This document shows positions 43,237 through 51,708 of a DNA stretch of 64,000 nucleotides, in pieces (positions within the stretch are counted from its first letter, which is position 1; every line of letters starts with the position of its first letter). Position numbers and translations under genes: made by a program. Origin of the DNA: Frigoribacterium sp. (GTDB lineage: Bacteria > Actinomycetota > Actinomycetes > Actinomycetales > Microbacteriaceae); NCBI GenBank assembly GCA_025363205.1, contig JANYEI010000139.1:1-64000 (forward strand), read 5' to 3'. The notes under the pieces are model-generated. The model saw only the letters and a list, made by a program, of their open reading frames with translations. It searched no databases and was not told where the DNA came from.

Positions 43237-44582
43237 CGCTGGTTCTCCAGCTCGAGGAAACCGATCTGCTTTCGGGCTAGCATCATGATCTCGTAATTGA
43301 CGATCCAGGTCTTGAGCCCACTTGACGGCCGGGGAAGCGTACGCATGATGTCGATCGCCTTCTTGAGGTCGGGCTCGACAGCGCCGATGGCAATCCCTTC
43401 GTGCTCGAGACGGAGGGCAATCTGCCACGCCTTCGCACCGGTGACCACGTCGACATGGTCGAGCGCGGCAAAATCAATATCGTAGATCCAGGAGATGTCA
43501 GGCGTTCCCTCATCGATCGCGAAAAGCACCTGTTGCGGGGGCTCGGGCAGCGCGTCGAGGTTGAGCTGAAGGCTCGCGGCATTCTTGAACATCACGAATT
43601 CAACCTGTTCGTTCACGCCATCGCGGTTCGTGAAGTCAAGCAGTTCGCCCCGGCCATAGGCGGGCTTCATTGTGGCAAACGCAGCGGCCGAGGACGTGCC
43701 GTCGAAGCGATCTCCAAGGATGACTGCCGCCGTTGCCAGCGCCGCTGCCGCGTCGATCGCGTAGTGGAGGCCTTTTGCCGGGAGAGTCACGTCGACCGTC
43801 GTGCCGTCGACGACAATCGTCGCTCCCGCGCGATCGGTTGCCACCAGTTCCGCCAAAGCATGATGAGAATCGGACAAAACGGTGGCATCTCGGTAGTCCG
43901 TGGCGTTGAACAGCCCATGGGGGGCGCGCGCGATGACCGCCTCCGAAGCACCGAAGTAGGTGATGTCCGGGTCGGCCGTCGCGTCTCCGTCGGCATAGCG
44001 CCTGGCGATCTTCGACAGGTAGGGGTCTTCGCGATTGGTCACAATGTGCAGAGCCGCCTGCTGGGCGGTGTCGAGCATCATGTCGGCGACGCGTTCGGTC
44101 TCGTAGAACCGGTAAAGCTGGTCGACTTGAGTGTTTAGCACCAGCACGGTAGACGGAGGAACTACTGCGGCAAACTCGAGCGCGAATGCCTCATCCACCT
44201 CGAGCACGCCGATGTCGGCATCGAGCCTGCCGAGCACGCTGGACTCGGCGAGAATCGACGACGCGATACCCTGCGGCAGATTCGCGCCGGACGGGTTGGT
44301 GAAGACCCTCAAGCCGTGCCCACGCAACACCTCGGTGAGCATGTGTGTCGTGGTGGATTTGCCATTGCTGCCAAGCACGTAAACAATTCCGTACCGGAAT
44401 TGATGTGTGACATCCCGAAGGAAGTTCGGCGCGAGTTTCGTTGTGACGTAGCCGGGAAAGGCGGACCCGCCACCGCGAAGCTTCGCAAGGGCTCGCACCA
44501 TCTTCCCGGCGACGACCGGGATGAAGTACTTCAGTCCACTGGGCTTGCGTTGCTGTGCTCTACGCGACGCTGACGGGTTCAC
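43233..44582 (-). CDS. MurT-like Mur ligase (DUF1727) lacking the zinc ribbon
   Basis: A 449-residue Mur-ligase-family protein. It has P-loop GSNGKSTTTHML at 71-82, VLEVDEAFALEFAA, NTQVDQLYRFYETERVADMM, and the MurT C-terminal (DUF1727) domain with PDISWIYDIDFAALDHVDVV at about 361-380. MurT normally activates the D-Glu alpha-carboxyl of lipid II for amidation with ammonia from GatD. Here the Cys4 zinc ribbon of the middle domain is absent, and the whole protein has no Cys. The ligase core appears competent, so it may join another amine than ammonia. GTG start at 44582, 8 bp after sigA, suggests shared transcription. Confidence 0.85.
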   Translation of the reverse strand: MNPSASRRAQQRKPSGLKYFIPVVAGKMVRALAKLRGGGSAFPGYVTTKLAPNFLRDVTHQFRYGIVYVLGSNGKSTTTHMLTEVLRGHGLRVFTNPSGANLPQGIASSILAESSVLGRLDADIGVLEVDEAFALEFAAVVPPSTVLVLNTQVDQLYRFYETERVADMMLDTAQQAALHIVTNREDPYLSKIARRYADGDATADPDITYFGASEAVIARAPHGLFNATDYRDATVLSDSHHALAELVATDRAGATIVVDGTTVDVTLPAKGLHYAIDAAAALATAAVILGDRFDGTSSAAAFATMKPAYGRGELLDFTNRDGVNEQVEFVMFKNAASLQLNLDALPEPPQQVLFAIDEGTPDISWIYDIDFAALDHVDVVTGAKAWQIALRLEHEGIAIGAVEPDLKKAIDIMRTLPRPSSGLKTWIVNYEIMMLARKQIGFLELENQR

Positions 44583-44590
44583 AGTGCGGT

Positions 44591-45961
44591 TTACTCGAGG
44601 TAATCGCGCAGTGACTGCGACCGCGAGGGGTGGCGAAGCTTCGCCATCGTTTTGGATTCGATCTGGCGGATTCGCTCACGCGTAACCCCGAAGGTATCGC
44701 CGATCTGGTCGAGCGTCTTTGGCATGCCGTCACCGAGTCCAAAGCGCATTCGGATGACGCCGGCTTCGCGCTCGGAAAGTGAGTCGAGCAGCGACTCGAG
44801 CTGCTTCTGCAGCATGGTGAAGCCCACGGCATCCGCAGGAACGACTGCCTCGGTGTCCTCAATGAGGTCGCCGAACTCGCTGTCGCCATCCTCGCCAAGA
44901 GGCGTATGGAGTGAGATCGGCTCGCGGCCGTACTTCTGCACCTCGATGACCTTCTCCGGAGTCATATCGAGCTCGCGGCTCAACTCCTCCGGAGTGGGCT
45001 CACGACCGAGATCCTGCAACATCTGGCGCTGCACGCGCGCGAGCTTGTTGATGACCTCGACCATGTGCACCGGGATTCGGATGGTGCGGGCCTGGTCGGC
45101 CATGGCTCGGGTGATCGCTTGGCGGATCCACCACGTGGCATAGGTGGAGAACTTGAAGCCTTTGGTGTAGTCGAACTTCTCGACGGCACGGATGAGGCCG
45201 AGGTTTCCCTCCTGGATGAGGTCGAGGAACTGCATTCCCCGGCCGGTGTAGCGCTTGGCCAGCGACACGACCAAGCGCAAGTTTGCACCGAGTAGATGAC
45301 TCTTAGCGCGTTGCCCGTCCTTGGCAACCCACGAGAGTTCCCGCCCAAGCTGCGACTTGAGCTCCGCCGGGGTCATGTCGGCGAGCTTGTCTTCGGCGAA
45401 CAGTCCGGCCTCGATCCGCATGGCGAGCTCGACCTCCTCAGCCGCATTGAGCAGTGCAACCTTGCCGATCTGCTTCAGATAGTCCTTGACCGGGTCTGCG
45501 GTCGCGCCCGTGATAGCGGACGAATAAACCGGAACTTCGTCTTCGTCGTCCACGAGGGAGAGTACGAGCGCTCCCGACGGCAGTACCTCCGCTGACGAGG
45601 CGTCTTTTTCATCGTCGGAATCGTCGGTCGTGTCGTTCTTGGAATCGTCGCCCTTGGACTCTTCGACGGCAGCTGCTTCTGCGTCGTCGTCGGGGCCACC
45701 CTCGTCATCATCGGAGGCCCCAGCCTTCGTGCCTCGCTTGACCGGTGCCTTCTTCGCCGGGGCCTTCGCGGCAGCCGGGGCTTTGGCAGCCGGGGCCTTC
45801 GCGGCAGCCAGGGCTTTGGCAGCAGCCGTCTTGGGAGCCGCTTTCTTCGCGGGCGACGCCGTCTTCTTCACGGGCGCATCGGCGTCAACGGCGAGGTCAA
45901 CACTGACCTCATCGGTGGTTTCTATTTCCGCAACTGCGGTGGTTTTGGTTGGGGTGGCCAT
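44591..45961 (-). CDS. sigA: Primary RNA polymerase sigma factor (SigA/RpoD/HrdB type)
   Basis: A 456-residue housekeeping sigma-70 factor. Region 1.2 begins at [16 protein letters not shown], region 2 has [29 protein letters not shown], and region 4 ends with the helix-turn-helix [19 protein letters not shown]. It recognises -10/-35 promoters of most genes. The first 140 residues are a Lys/Ala/Pro-rich stretch with repeats of [14 protein letters not shown] followed by a strongly acidic block ([15 protein letters not shown]), in place of a classical region 1.1. Start is the ATG at 45961 with AAAGGTG upstream; in-frame codons back to 46072 are rejected. The murT-like gene follows after 8 bp. 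Confidence 0.96.
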   Translation of the reverse strand: MATPTKTTAVAEIETTDEVSVDLAVDADAPVKKTASPAKKAAPKTAAAKALAAAKAPAAKAPAAAKAPAKKAPVKRGTKAGASDDDEGGPDDDAEAAAVEESKGDDSKNDTTDDSDDEKDASSAEVLPSGALVLSLVDDEDEVPVYSSAITGATADPVKDYLKQIGKVALLNAAEEVELAMRIEAGLFAEDKLADMTPAELKSQLGRELSWVAKDGQRAKSHLLGANLRLVVSLAKRYTGRGMQFLDLIQEGNLGLIRAVEKFDYTKGFKFSTYATWWIRQAITRAMADQARTIRIPVHMVEVINKLARVQRQMLQDLGREPTPEELSRELDMTPEKVIEVQKYGREPISLHTPLGEDGDSEFGDLIEDTEAVVPADAVGFTMLQKQLESLLDSLSEREAGVIRMRFGLGDGMPKTLDQIGDTFGVTRERIRQIESKTMAKLRHPSRSQSLRDYLE

Positions 45962-46183
45962 CTGGACACCTTTCACTAGTTTTTCTTCAGGCGTTACACG
46001 CCCATCACTGGTAGGACCACCCTCGCCCGTCGCACTGATTCGACGGGTTTTTCGGGCAGCACTAAGACCCATGTCAAGTTTTCGCGCTTCTCACAGCGGT
46101 GCAGTGTGCGAGATGCAAGAACCAGAACGGGCCTTACGTCAATTATTGCATGGATTCAAGATTGCCCTTGCCAACTCGACCAG

Positions 46184-46201
46184 ATCGCTATATAGAGCGA
46201 T
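46184..46201. promoter_or_regulatory. Interrupted palindrome at the 3' end of the MFS gene
   Basis: ATCGCT-ATATAG-AGCGAT, 6-bp arms around an AT centre, overlaps the MFS stop codon and lies about 225 bp upstream of sigA. It may be a weak terminator or an operator for sigA. Minus-strand TTGACA-like sequences occur between it and sigA, but no single promoter stands out. Confidence 0.35.
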
Positions 46202-47546
46202 TTGTCCGCGCCCGACGTCTCCAGAACCTCACAAGTGAAACCCACAGGGGGGCCACTTCTATTCCCTCGTCCGCGTGCAAACGAAGGCGCGTGAGTCGTC
46301 GCGCACGCACGAGGAACACCATTCCGGCGCCGATCACGAGGTACTGCACAAGCAGCGCGATTCGGAAGGAGTCCCACGCGAAGACGTCACTCACACCACC
46401 CCCGGAAACTCGTGCGGTGTTCGCTATGTCGAGAACGAGCCCGATTAGGTACATCATGACAAAGCTCGCAAGAAACCCGCCGACGTTCACGACTCCACTC
46501 GCCGACCCGAGACTACGCATCGGATTGAAGGTGCGCGCGAAGTCGAAACCGATGAGGGAACCGGGACCCCCGATGCCGAGCACGATGACGAGCGTGACGA
46601 CGAGCCACCCGGGCGGATATCCCGGCCAGAGCAGCACCATCGACCACACGATCCCGATCATCGACACGATGCCGATCACGAGATTGGAGCGGCGCATCGG
46701 GTAACGAGCGGTGAGGATGCCGAGGATCGGCCCACTCACGACCCCGGCCGCAACGATGAGCGTGAGCAGCCCGGAGGCCGCGCCCGGTGAGTAACCGAGC
46801 CCGGCCGTGAGCATCGGGAAGCCCCAGAGCAGGGAAAACACCGTGCCCGATGACTGGGTGACAAAGTGCGACCAGAACCCGAGCCGCGTGCCCGGCCGAG
46901 CAAGAGATTCACGCAACTGCCGAATCGCTACCGGCCAGGTGGCAGCGCGGTCGGATGCCGCGGCCCCCGGGTCTCGAGTGAGGGAGCGGCCATTCGACAG
47001 GAGCATGATGACAAGCACCGCAGAGATGAGTGACAGTGCTGCCGCGGAGAGGAAGGCTGGCGTCCAGCCGTATTGGTGGAGCAGCAAGGAAAGCGGTATT
47101 GCGGAAAGCACCTGGCCGAGTTGACCGATATTTCCGGTCCACTGGGACACCTGAGGCAGTAGTCGGCCGTGGAACCAGGAGGCGAGCAAGCGGATCACGG
47201 AGATGAAAGTGAGCGCATCGCCGGCACCCACGAGGATGCGTCCGACTATCGCAACGCCGATCGACGGCGCGACGGCAAGAGTCATCTGCCCACCGAGCAT
47301 CAGGACCGCTCCGACAGAAATCAACGCCTTGGGTCCCACGCGATCCAGAAGGACTCCGGTGGGGATCTGAAGAGCGGCATAGACCACAAGCTGTACGACG
47401 GCGAGGCTCGACAACGCCGACGCAGAGATATCGAAGCGCTGAGCGGCCTCGATGCCGGAGACACCCAGAGAGGTGCGCTGCATCACTGCCACGATGTATG
47501 CGAAGACCGCGACGCTCCAAATGAGCCAGGACCGCCGCGAATTCAC
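46188..47546 (-). CDS. Major facilitator superfamily transporter
   Basis: A 452-residue MFS permease with about twelve helices. Helix 1 is in the N-terminal SWLIWSVAVFAYIVAVMQRTS, the loop 2-3 motif appears as GVLLDRVGPKALISVG, and the central basic loop is near GRSLTRDPGAAASDRAATW. The pattern MQRTSLGVSG resembles NarK/hexuronate-like or D-galactonate transporters, but the substrate cannot be named. The start is a GTG at 47546. It is convergent in neither direction: sigA follows on the same strand after 226 bp. Confidence 0.88.
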   Translation of the reverse strand: MNSRRSWLIWSVAVFAYIVAVMQRTSLGVSGIEAAQRFDISASALSSLAVVQLVVYAALQIPTGVLLDRVGPKALISVGAVLMLGGQMTLAVAPSIGVAIVGRILVGAGDALTFISVIRLLASWFHGRLLPQVSQWTGNIGQLGQVLSAIPLSLLLHQYGWTPAFLSAAALSLISAVLVIMLLSNGRSLTRDPGAAASDRAATWPVAIRQLRESLARPGTRLGFWSHFVTQSSGTVFSLLWGFPMLTAGLGYSPGAASGLLTLIVAAGVVSGPILGILTARYPMRRSNLVIGIVSMIGIVWSMVLLWPGYPPGWLVVTLVIVLGIGGPGSLIGFDFARTFNPMRSLGSASGVVNVGGFLASFVMMYLIGLVLDIANTARVSGGGVSDVFAWDSFRIALLVQYLVIGAGMVFLVRARRLTRLRLHADEGIEVAPLWVSLVRFWRRRARTNRSI

Positions 47547-47592
47547 CTAACCACTGTAGCCCGAGGTGCCTCAAGCCACCGCGGAGCGCACG

Positions 47593-48522
47593 CTAGCGAG
47601 AAAACGGCTCAGTGTCGTCACCGTTGCGACGGGCGGCGAGAAAGTTTTCAAGCTCCGCAGCAATTTCGTCGGCCGATGGCAGTTCCCCGTCGACGTCGGT
47701 CAGGGGCGATCGCAATGGATTGCCCTCCATGTAGGAGTCGTGTCGCTCTTCGAGATTTCCTACCAGGCGCGCGAGCTCCGGGTTGGTCTCGACCTGGCTG
47801 TCGATCTTGGTGAGGAAATCGCGGCCCTCCTCGCGGAGGGAATCGCTGGGGAAGAGGAGCCCGGTGGCGGCGCTGATCGTTTCCAACGCCTTGACCGCGG
47901 CATCCGGGAACTCGGTATCGGCAAGGTAGTGCGGAATCAGCAACACGAAACCCGCAATGGGGTGCGACTGCTGCTGCAGACGATACTCGACCAGGTGCAG
48001 GGCATTGGCCGGTACCTGCGTGCGCGGCTTCCAGACCGACATCGCGTCAATGAGTTCGGTGCGGTTACCACTCACGGTCACACCGATCGGGCGGGTATGA
48101 GGTACGGGCATGGGAATGGCGTGCACCCAGGTTGTGGTCTTGACCTTGTAGCGCGTGATGAGCTGAAGCACCGCGTCGCTGAATCTCTGCCACTGAAAAT
48201 CGGGCTCGAATCCGGTTAGGAAGAGGAAGGGCTGGCCAATCTCGTCGGTTGCGAGATAGAGCGCGAGTCGCGGGGGGCGATAGTCAGCGAGATGATCCTG
48301 ATCGAAATAGACCGAAGGGCGTCGAGCGCGATAGTCCAGAAGAATGTCGGCGTCGAAGGTCGCGACCTCCCGGTGATCCACCCTGGTGAGGAGGTACTCG
48401 CTCAACTGGGTGACGGCCGAACCTGCGTCGGCAAAACCAGTGAGGCCCGCGACGAGATGAAGCCCTTCCGGAACGTCGGTGACGGCCGGATTCACCTCAT
48501 AGAGACTGTGAAAATTCTGCAT
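47593..48522 (-). CDS. PAC2 family protein (proteasome assembly chaperone-like)
   Basis: A 309-residue protein of the PAC2/COG2047-like family. It shows HLVAGLTGFADAGSAVTQL, YRARRPSVYFDQDHL, FLTGFEPDFQWQRF and WVHAIPMPVPHTRP, typical for actinobacteria. The eukaryotic homologue helps assemble proteasomes; in actinobacteria without an established link the role is unknown. No proteasome gene is in this window. It is divergent from pepA. Confidence 0.9.
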   Translation of the reverse strand: MQNFHSLYEVNPAVTDVPEGLHLVAGLTGFADAGSAVTQLSEYLLTRVDHREVATFDADILLDYRARRPSVYFDQDHLADYRPPRLALYLATDEIGQPFLFLTGFEPDFQWQRFSDAVLQLITRYKVKTTTWVHAIPMPVPHTRPIGVTVSGNRTELIDAMSVWKPRTQVPANALHLVEYRLQQQSHPIAGFVLLIPHYLADTEFPDAAVKALETISAATGLLFPSDSLREEGRDFLTKIDSQVETNPELARLVGNLEERHDSYMEGNPLRSPLTDVDGELPSADEIAAELENFLAARRNGDDTEPFSR

Positions 48523-48647
48523 AGTTTAAGTCTAATCGCGGCGTGTGCGCTCCAGCGTGGAGGGCGCCCTCCCGCATTGGTGCCCACAGCGAACAGCACA
48601 GCCCCGGCGATGCGTCGAGCGGCAAGGTCGGCGGATACGATGGCGAA

Positions 48648-50159
48648 ATGACCGTTCCCACGCTCTCGCTCGCTCGCAAATCTCCGCTTACCCTCGACAC
48701 CGACGTGCTCGTTCTGGGGGTTCGCAACACGGACGACGGCCCCCAGCTGCTTTGGGCTGATTCTGCGTTCGCCGACCTCGCATCGAGTCTCGCCGCGATC
48801 GGAGTGACCGGTGGCGCAGACGAGGTGGTGCGCGTACCCACATCAGTCGGCAACGCTCGCAGCATCGCACTCGTCGGGCTCGGCAGCTCCGCACCCGGAG
48901 TCGACACCCTGCGCTACGCGGCCGGTACTGCCGCTCGTCGCATTACCGGCGTCTCCTCGCTCGTGATCGCTCTTCCGACGACGACATCCGCAGAGGTTCT
49001 TGCCGTGCTGGAAGGCGCGGCTATCGGCGGGTACGCGTACACGGCGTATCGGTCATCGTCTCTCGAGAAGACGAAGCTGCCGGCCGCCGAGATCACCATC
49101 GCAAGCGAGACCGCTTTCGCGGCCCGAATCGAATCGGACGATGCCTTAATCGCCCGCGCCGCAATCGTCGCGGGCGCCATCCACTCGGTACGCGATCTCG
49201 TGAATGCACCGCCCTCTGACCTCTACCCCGAGACCTTCGCCGACGCCGTGCTGGACTACGCCGAGGACCTGCCCGTCGAGGTCGAAGTGCTCGCGGAAGA
49301 CGAACTGCTCGCCGGCGATTTCGGCGGCATCCTCGGTGTCGGTCAGGGCTCCACCCGTGGACCCCGATTGGTGAAGATCAGCTACTCCCCCTCCGCCGCG
49401 CGCCAACACCTCTCCCTGGTGGGTAAGGGCATTACCTTCGACACCGGTGGGCTGTCGCTCAAGCCGCCGGCCAGCATGGTCGGTATGAAGTACGACATGA
49501 CCGGAGCCGCCACAGTGATGGCCGTGGTCTTCGCTGCGGCGCGGCTCGGCCTCGACATCCGTCTCACCGCCTGGCTGTGTCTCGCCGAGAACATGCCTTC
49601 CGGCTCTGCCGCACGCCCCAACGACGTGCTCAGAATGCGCGGGGGAACGACGGTGGAAGTGCTCAACACCGATGCGGAGGGCCGTCTCGTCATGGCAGAC
49701 GGCCTTGTTGCGGCGAGTGAGGAGTTTCCGGATGCGATTATCGACGTTGCGACGCTCACCGGCGCCCAGCGCGTTGCGCTCGGCGACCGGTATTCGGGAG
49801 TAATGGGGGACGACGCTCTCGTCAACCAGGTGACAGCGACGGCGCGCGCCGTCGGTGAGCAGTTCTGGGCGATGCCCCTGCCCGGAGAACTTCGAGCTTT
49901 GTTGAAATCTGATGTCGCGGACATCGCCAACGCCAAGATGGGAAACACCGCTGCGGGGATGTTGCTCGCAGGAGTCTTCCTGCAGGAATTCATTGGGCCC
50001 CGCGCTGATGACACGGCCGGACGCATCCCGTGGGCGCACATCGATATTGCCGGGCCGGCCCACAACGCGGGTGGCGGCTACGGCTTCGTCGGCCCGGGTC
50101 CGACCGGGGTGGCTGTGCGAACACTGATCGCGTTGGCCGAGGAGATTTCGCTCGCGTAG
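48648..50159 (+). CDS. pepA: Leucyl (cytosol) aminopeptidase
   Basis: A 503-residue M17 metallo-aminopeptidase. Metal ligands and active residues lie in LVGKGITFDTGGLSLKPP, MKYDMTGAATVM and the signature NTDAEGRLVMADGL. The C-terminal GRIPWAHIDIAGPAHN is normal. It removes N-terminal residues from peptides in the cytoplasm as a hexamer. Start is the ATG at 48648 (MTVPTLSLARKS). The lpdA-sucB pair follows after 103 bp, probably as a separate unit. Confidence 0.96.
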   Translation: MTVPTLSLARKSPLTLDTDVLVLGVRNTDDGPQLLWADSAFADLASSLAAIGVTGGADEVVRVPTSVGNARSIALVGLGSSAPGVDTLRYAAGTAARRITGVSSLVIALPTTTSAEVLAVLEGAAIGGYAYTAYRSSSLEKTKLPAAEITIASETAFAARIESDDALIARAAIVAGAIHSVRDLVNAPPSDLYPETFADAVLDYAEDLPVEVEVLAEDELLAGDFGGILGVGQGSTRGPRLVKISYSPSAARQHLSLVGKGITFDTGGLSLKPPASMVGMKYDMTGAATVMAVVFAAARLGLDIRLTAWLCLAENMPSGSAARPNDVLRMRGGTTVEVLNTDAEGRLVMADGLVAASEEFPDAIIDVATLTGAQRVALGDRYSGVMGDDALVNQVTATARAVGEQFWAMPLPGELRALLKSDVADIANAKMGNTAAGMLLAGVFLQEFIGPRADDTAGRIPWAHIDIAGPAHNAGGGYGFVGPGPTGVAVRTLIALAEEISLA

Positions 50160-50262
50160 TAAGGTCTTCATGGCCGGAAAATAATCGGTCTCCGCGAGTC
50201 CGCCGCCCACAACGGGAGCGGGGTCAGCGCATAATTCTAAAGAAACCCAAGGGAGTCGCCGG

Positions 50263-51636
50263 GTGCCTGAGCAGAACTTCGACATAGTTATCCTCGGAGC
50301 GGGGAGCGGCGGGTACGCTGCCGCGCTGCGAGCAAGCCAATTGGGGCTGTCCGTAGCCCTTGTCGAGAAGGACAAGGTCGGCGGAACGTGTCTGCATGTC
50401 GGTTGCATCCCGACCAAAGCGCTACTCCACTCCGCTGAAGTTGCGGATGCCACCCGCGATTCCGCGAAATACGGGGTCAAGTCCACGTTCGAGGGCATCG
50501 ACATCGCCGCGGTCACCACGTACCGCAAGGAAATCGTTGCAAGTAAATACAAGGGCCTTCAGGGCTTGATCAAGGCTCGCGGCATCACAATGATCGAGGG
50601 CGAGGGTCGTCTCACCGCTGCCAACACGGTAACGGTCGGGGACAACAACCTGGTTGGCAAGAACGTGATTCTCGCCACCGGGTCCTACTCCCGCACGCTT
50701 CCCGGTCTCGAGATCGGCGGCCGCGTCATCACCTCCGAACAGGCGCTGGAACTCGACTTCCTACCGAAAAAGGTGCTCGTGCTCGGCGGCGGCGTGATTG
50801 GCGTTGAGTTCGCGAGTGTGTGGAAGTCCTGGGGCACCGACGTGCAGATCATCGAAGCTCTTCCGCACCTTGTACCCAACGAGGACCTGTCGATCAGCAA
50901 GCAGTTCGAGCGGGCCTTCCGTAAGCGCGGCATCAACTTCAGCCTAGGGATCCGCTTTCAGAGTGTGACCCAGAACGATGATGGCGTCGTCGTAACCCTT
51001 GAGGACGGCCAGACCTTCGCCGCCGAGCTGTTACTCGTGGCCGTTGGCCGGGGACCCGCGACCGCGAACCTTGGTTACGAGGAAGTCGGCATCACGATGG
51101 ACCGCGGTTTTGTCATAGCCGATGATCGACTGCTCACCAGCGTTCCGAATGTCTATGCAGTGGGAGACATCGTTCCGGGGCTCCAGCTCGCTCACCGAGG
51201 CTTCCAACACGGCATCTTCGTCGCCGAAGAGATCGCCGGACTGAATCCGGTCGTGATCGACGATCTCAATATTCCCAAAGTCACCTACTCCGACCCCGAG
51301 GTTGCTTCAGTGGGCTACTCCGAGGCCAAGGCTCAGGAAAAGTACGGCGCCGATATGGTGACCACCTATGACTACAACCTCGCCGGTAACGGGAAGAGTC
51401 ACATCATTGGAACCTCGGGATCCATCAAAGTCGTGCGGGTGAATGACGGACCGATCGTCGGCATGCACATGATCGGAGCCCGAGTCGGTGAACTCATCGG
51501 GGAAGCCCAGCTCGTGGTCAACTGGGAGGCATACCCAGAGGATCTTGCTCCCCTGCTGCACGCGCACCCGACGCAGGACGAGGCACTCGGGGAAGCCTTC
51601 CTTGCCCTCGCCGGAAAACCGCTCCACGCCATGTAA
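50263..51636 (+). CDS. lpdA: Dihydrolipoyl dehydrogenase (E3)
   Basis: A 457-residue flavoprotein that reoxidises dihydrolipoamide in 2-oxoacid dehydrogenase complexes. The FAD motif ILGAGSGGYAAALRA starts near residue 10, the redox cysteines are Cys43 and Cys48 in GGTCLHVGCIPTKALL, the NAD motif is VLGGGVIGVEFASVW, and the His-Glu pair is in LHAHPTQDEALGEAF. GTG start at 50263 with GGGAG upstream. It is followed 72 bp later by the E2 gene, the usual pairing. Confidence 0.97.
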   Translation: MPEQNFDIVILGAGSGGYAAALRASQLGLSVALVEKDKVGGTCLHVGCIPTKALLHSAEVADATRDSAKYGVKSTFEGIDIAAVTTYRKEIVASKYKGLQGLIKARGITMIEGEGRLTAANTVTVGDNNLVGKNVILATGSYSRTLPGLEIGGRVITSEQALELDFLPKKVLVLGGGVIGVEFASVWKSWGTDVQIIEALPHLVPNEDLSISKQFERAFRKRGINFSLGIRFQSVTQNDDGVVVTLEDGQTFAAELLLVAVGRGPATANLGYEEVGITMDRGFVIADDRLLTSVPNVYAVGDIVPGLQLAHRGFQHGIFVAEEIAGLNPVVIDDLNIPKVTYSDPEVASVGYSEAKAQEKYGADMVTTYDYNLAGNGKSHIIGTSGSIKVVRVNDGPIVGMHMIGARVGELIGEAQLVVNWEAYPEDLAPLLHAHPTQDEALGEAFLALAGKPLHAM

Positions 51637-51708
51637 GGGTCGCTCCGAGGGGCGCACTGCAGTCGAACTAAACTAAGCAAACAGAACTGGTCTAAAGGAG
51701 CATCACTG

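Noticed and set aside
45962..46072. N-terminal extension of SigA to a start at 46072
   Set aside because: The added residues lack family similarity, while the ATG at 45961 has a ribosome binding site and begins the usual [12 protein letters not shown] sequence.
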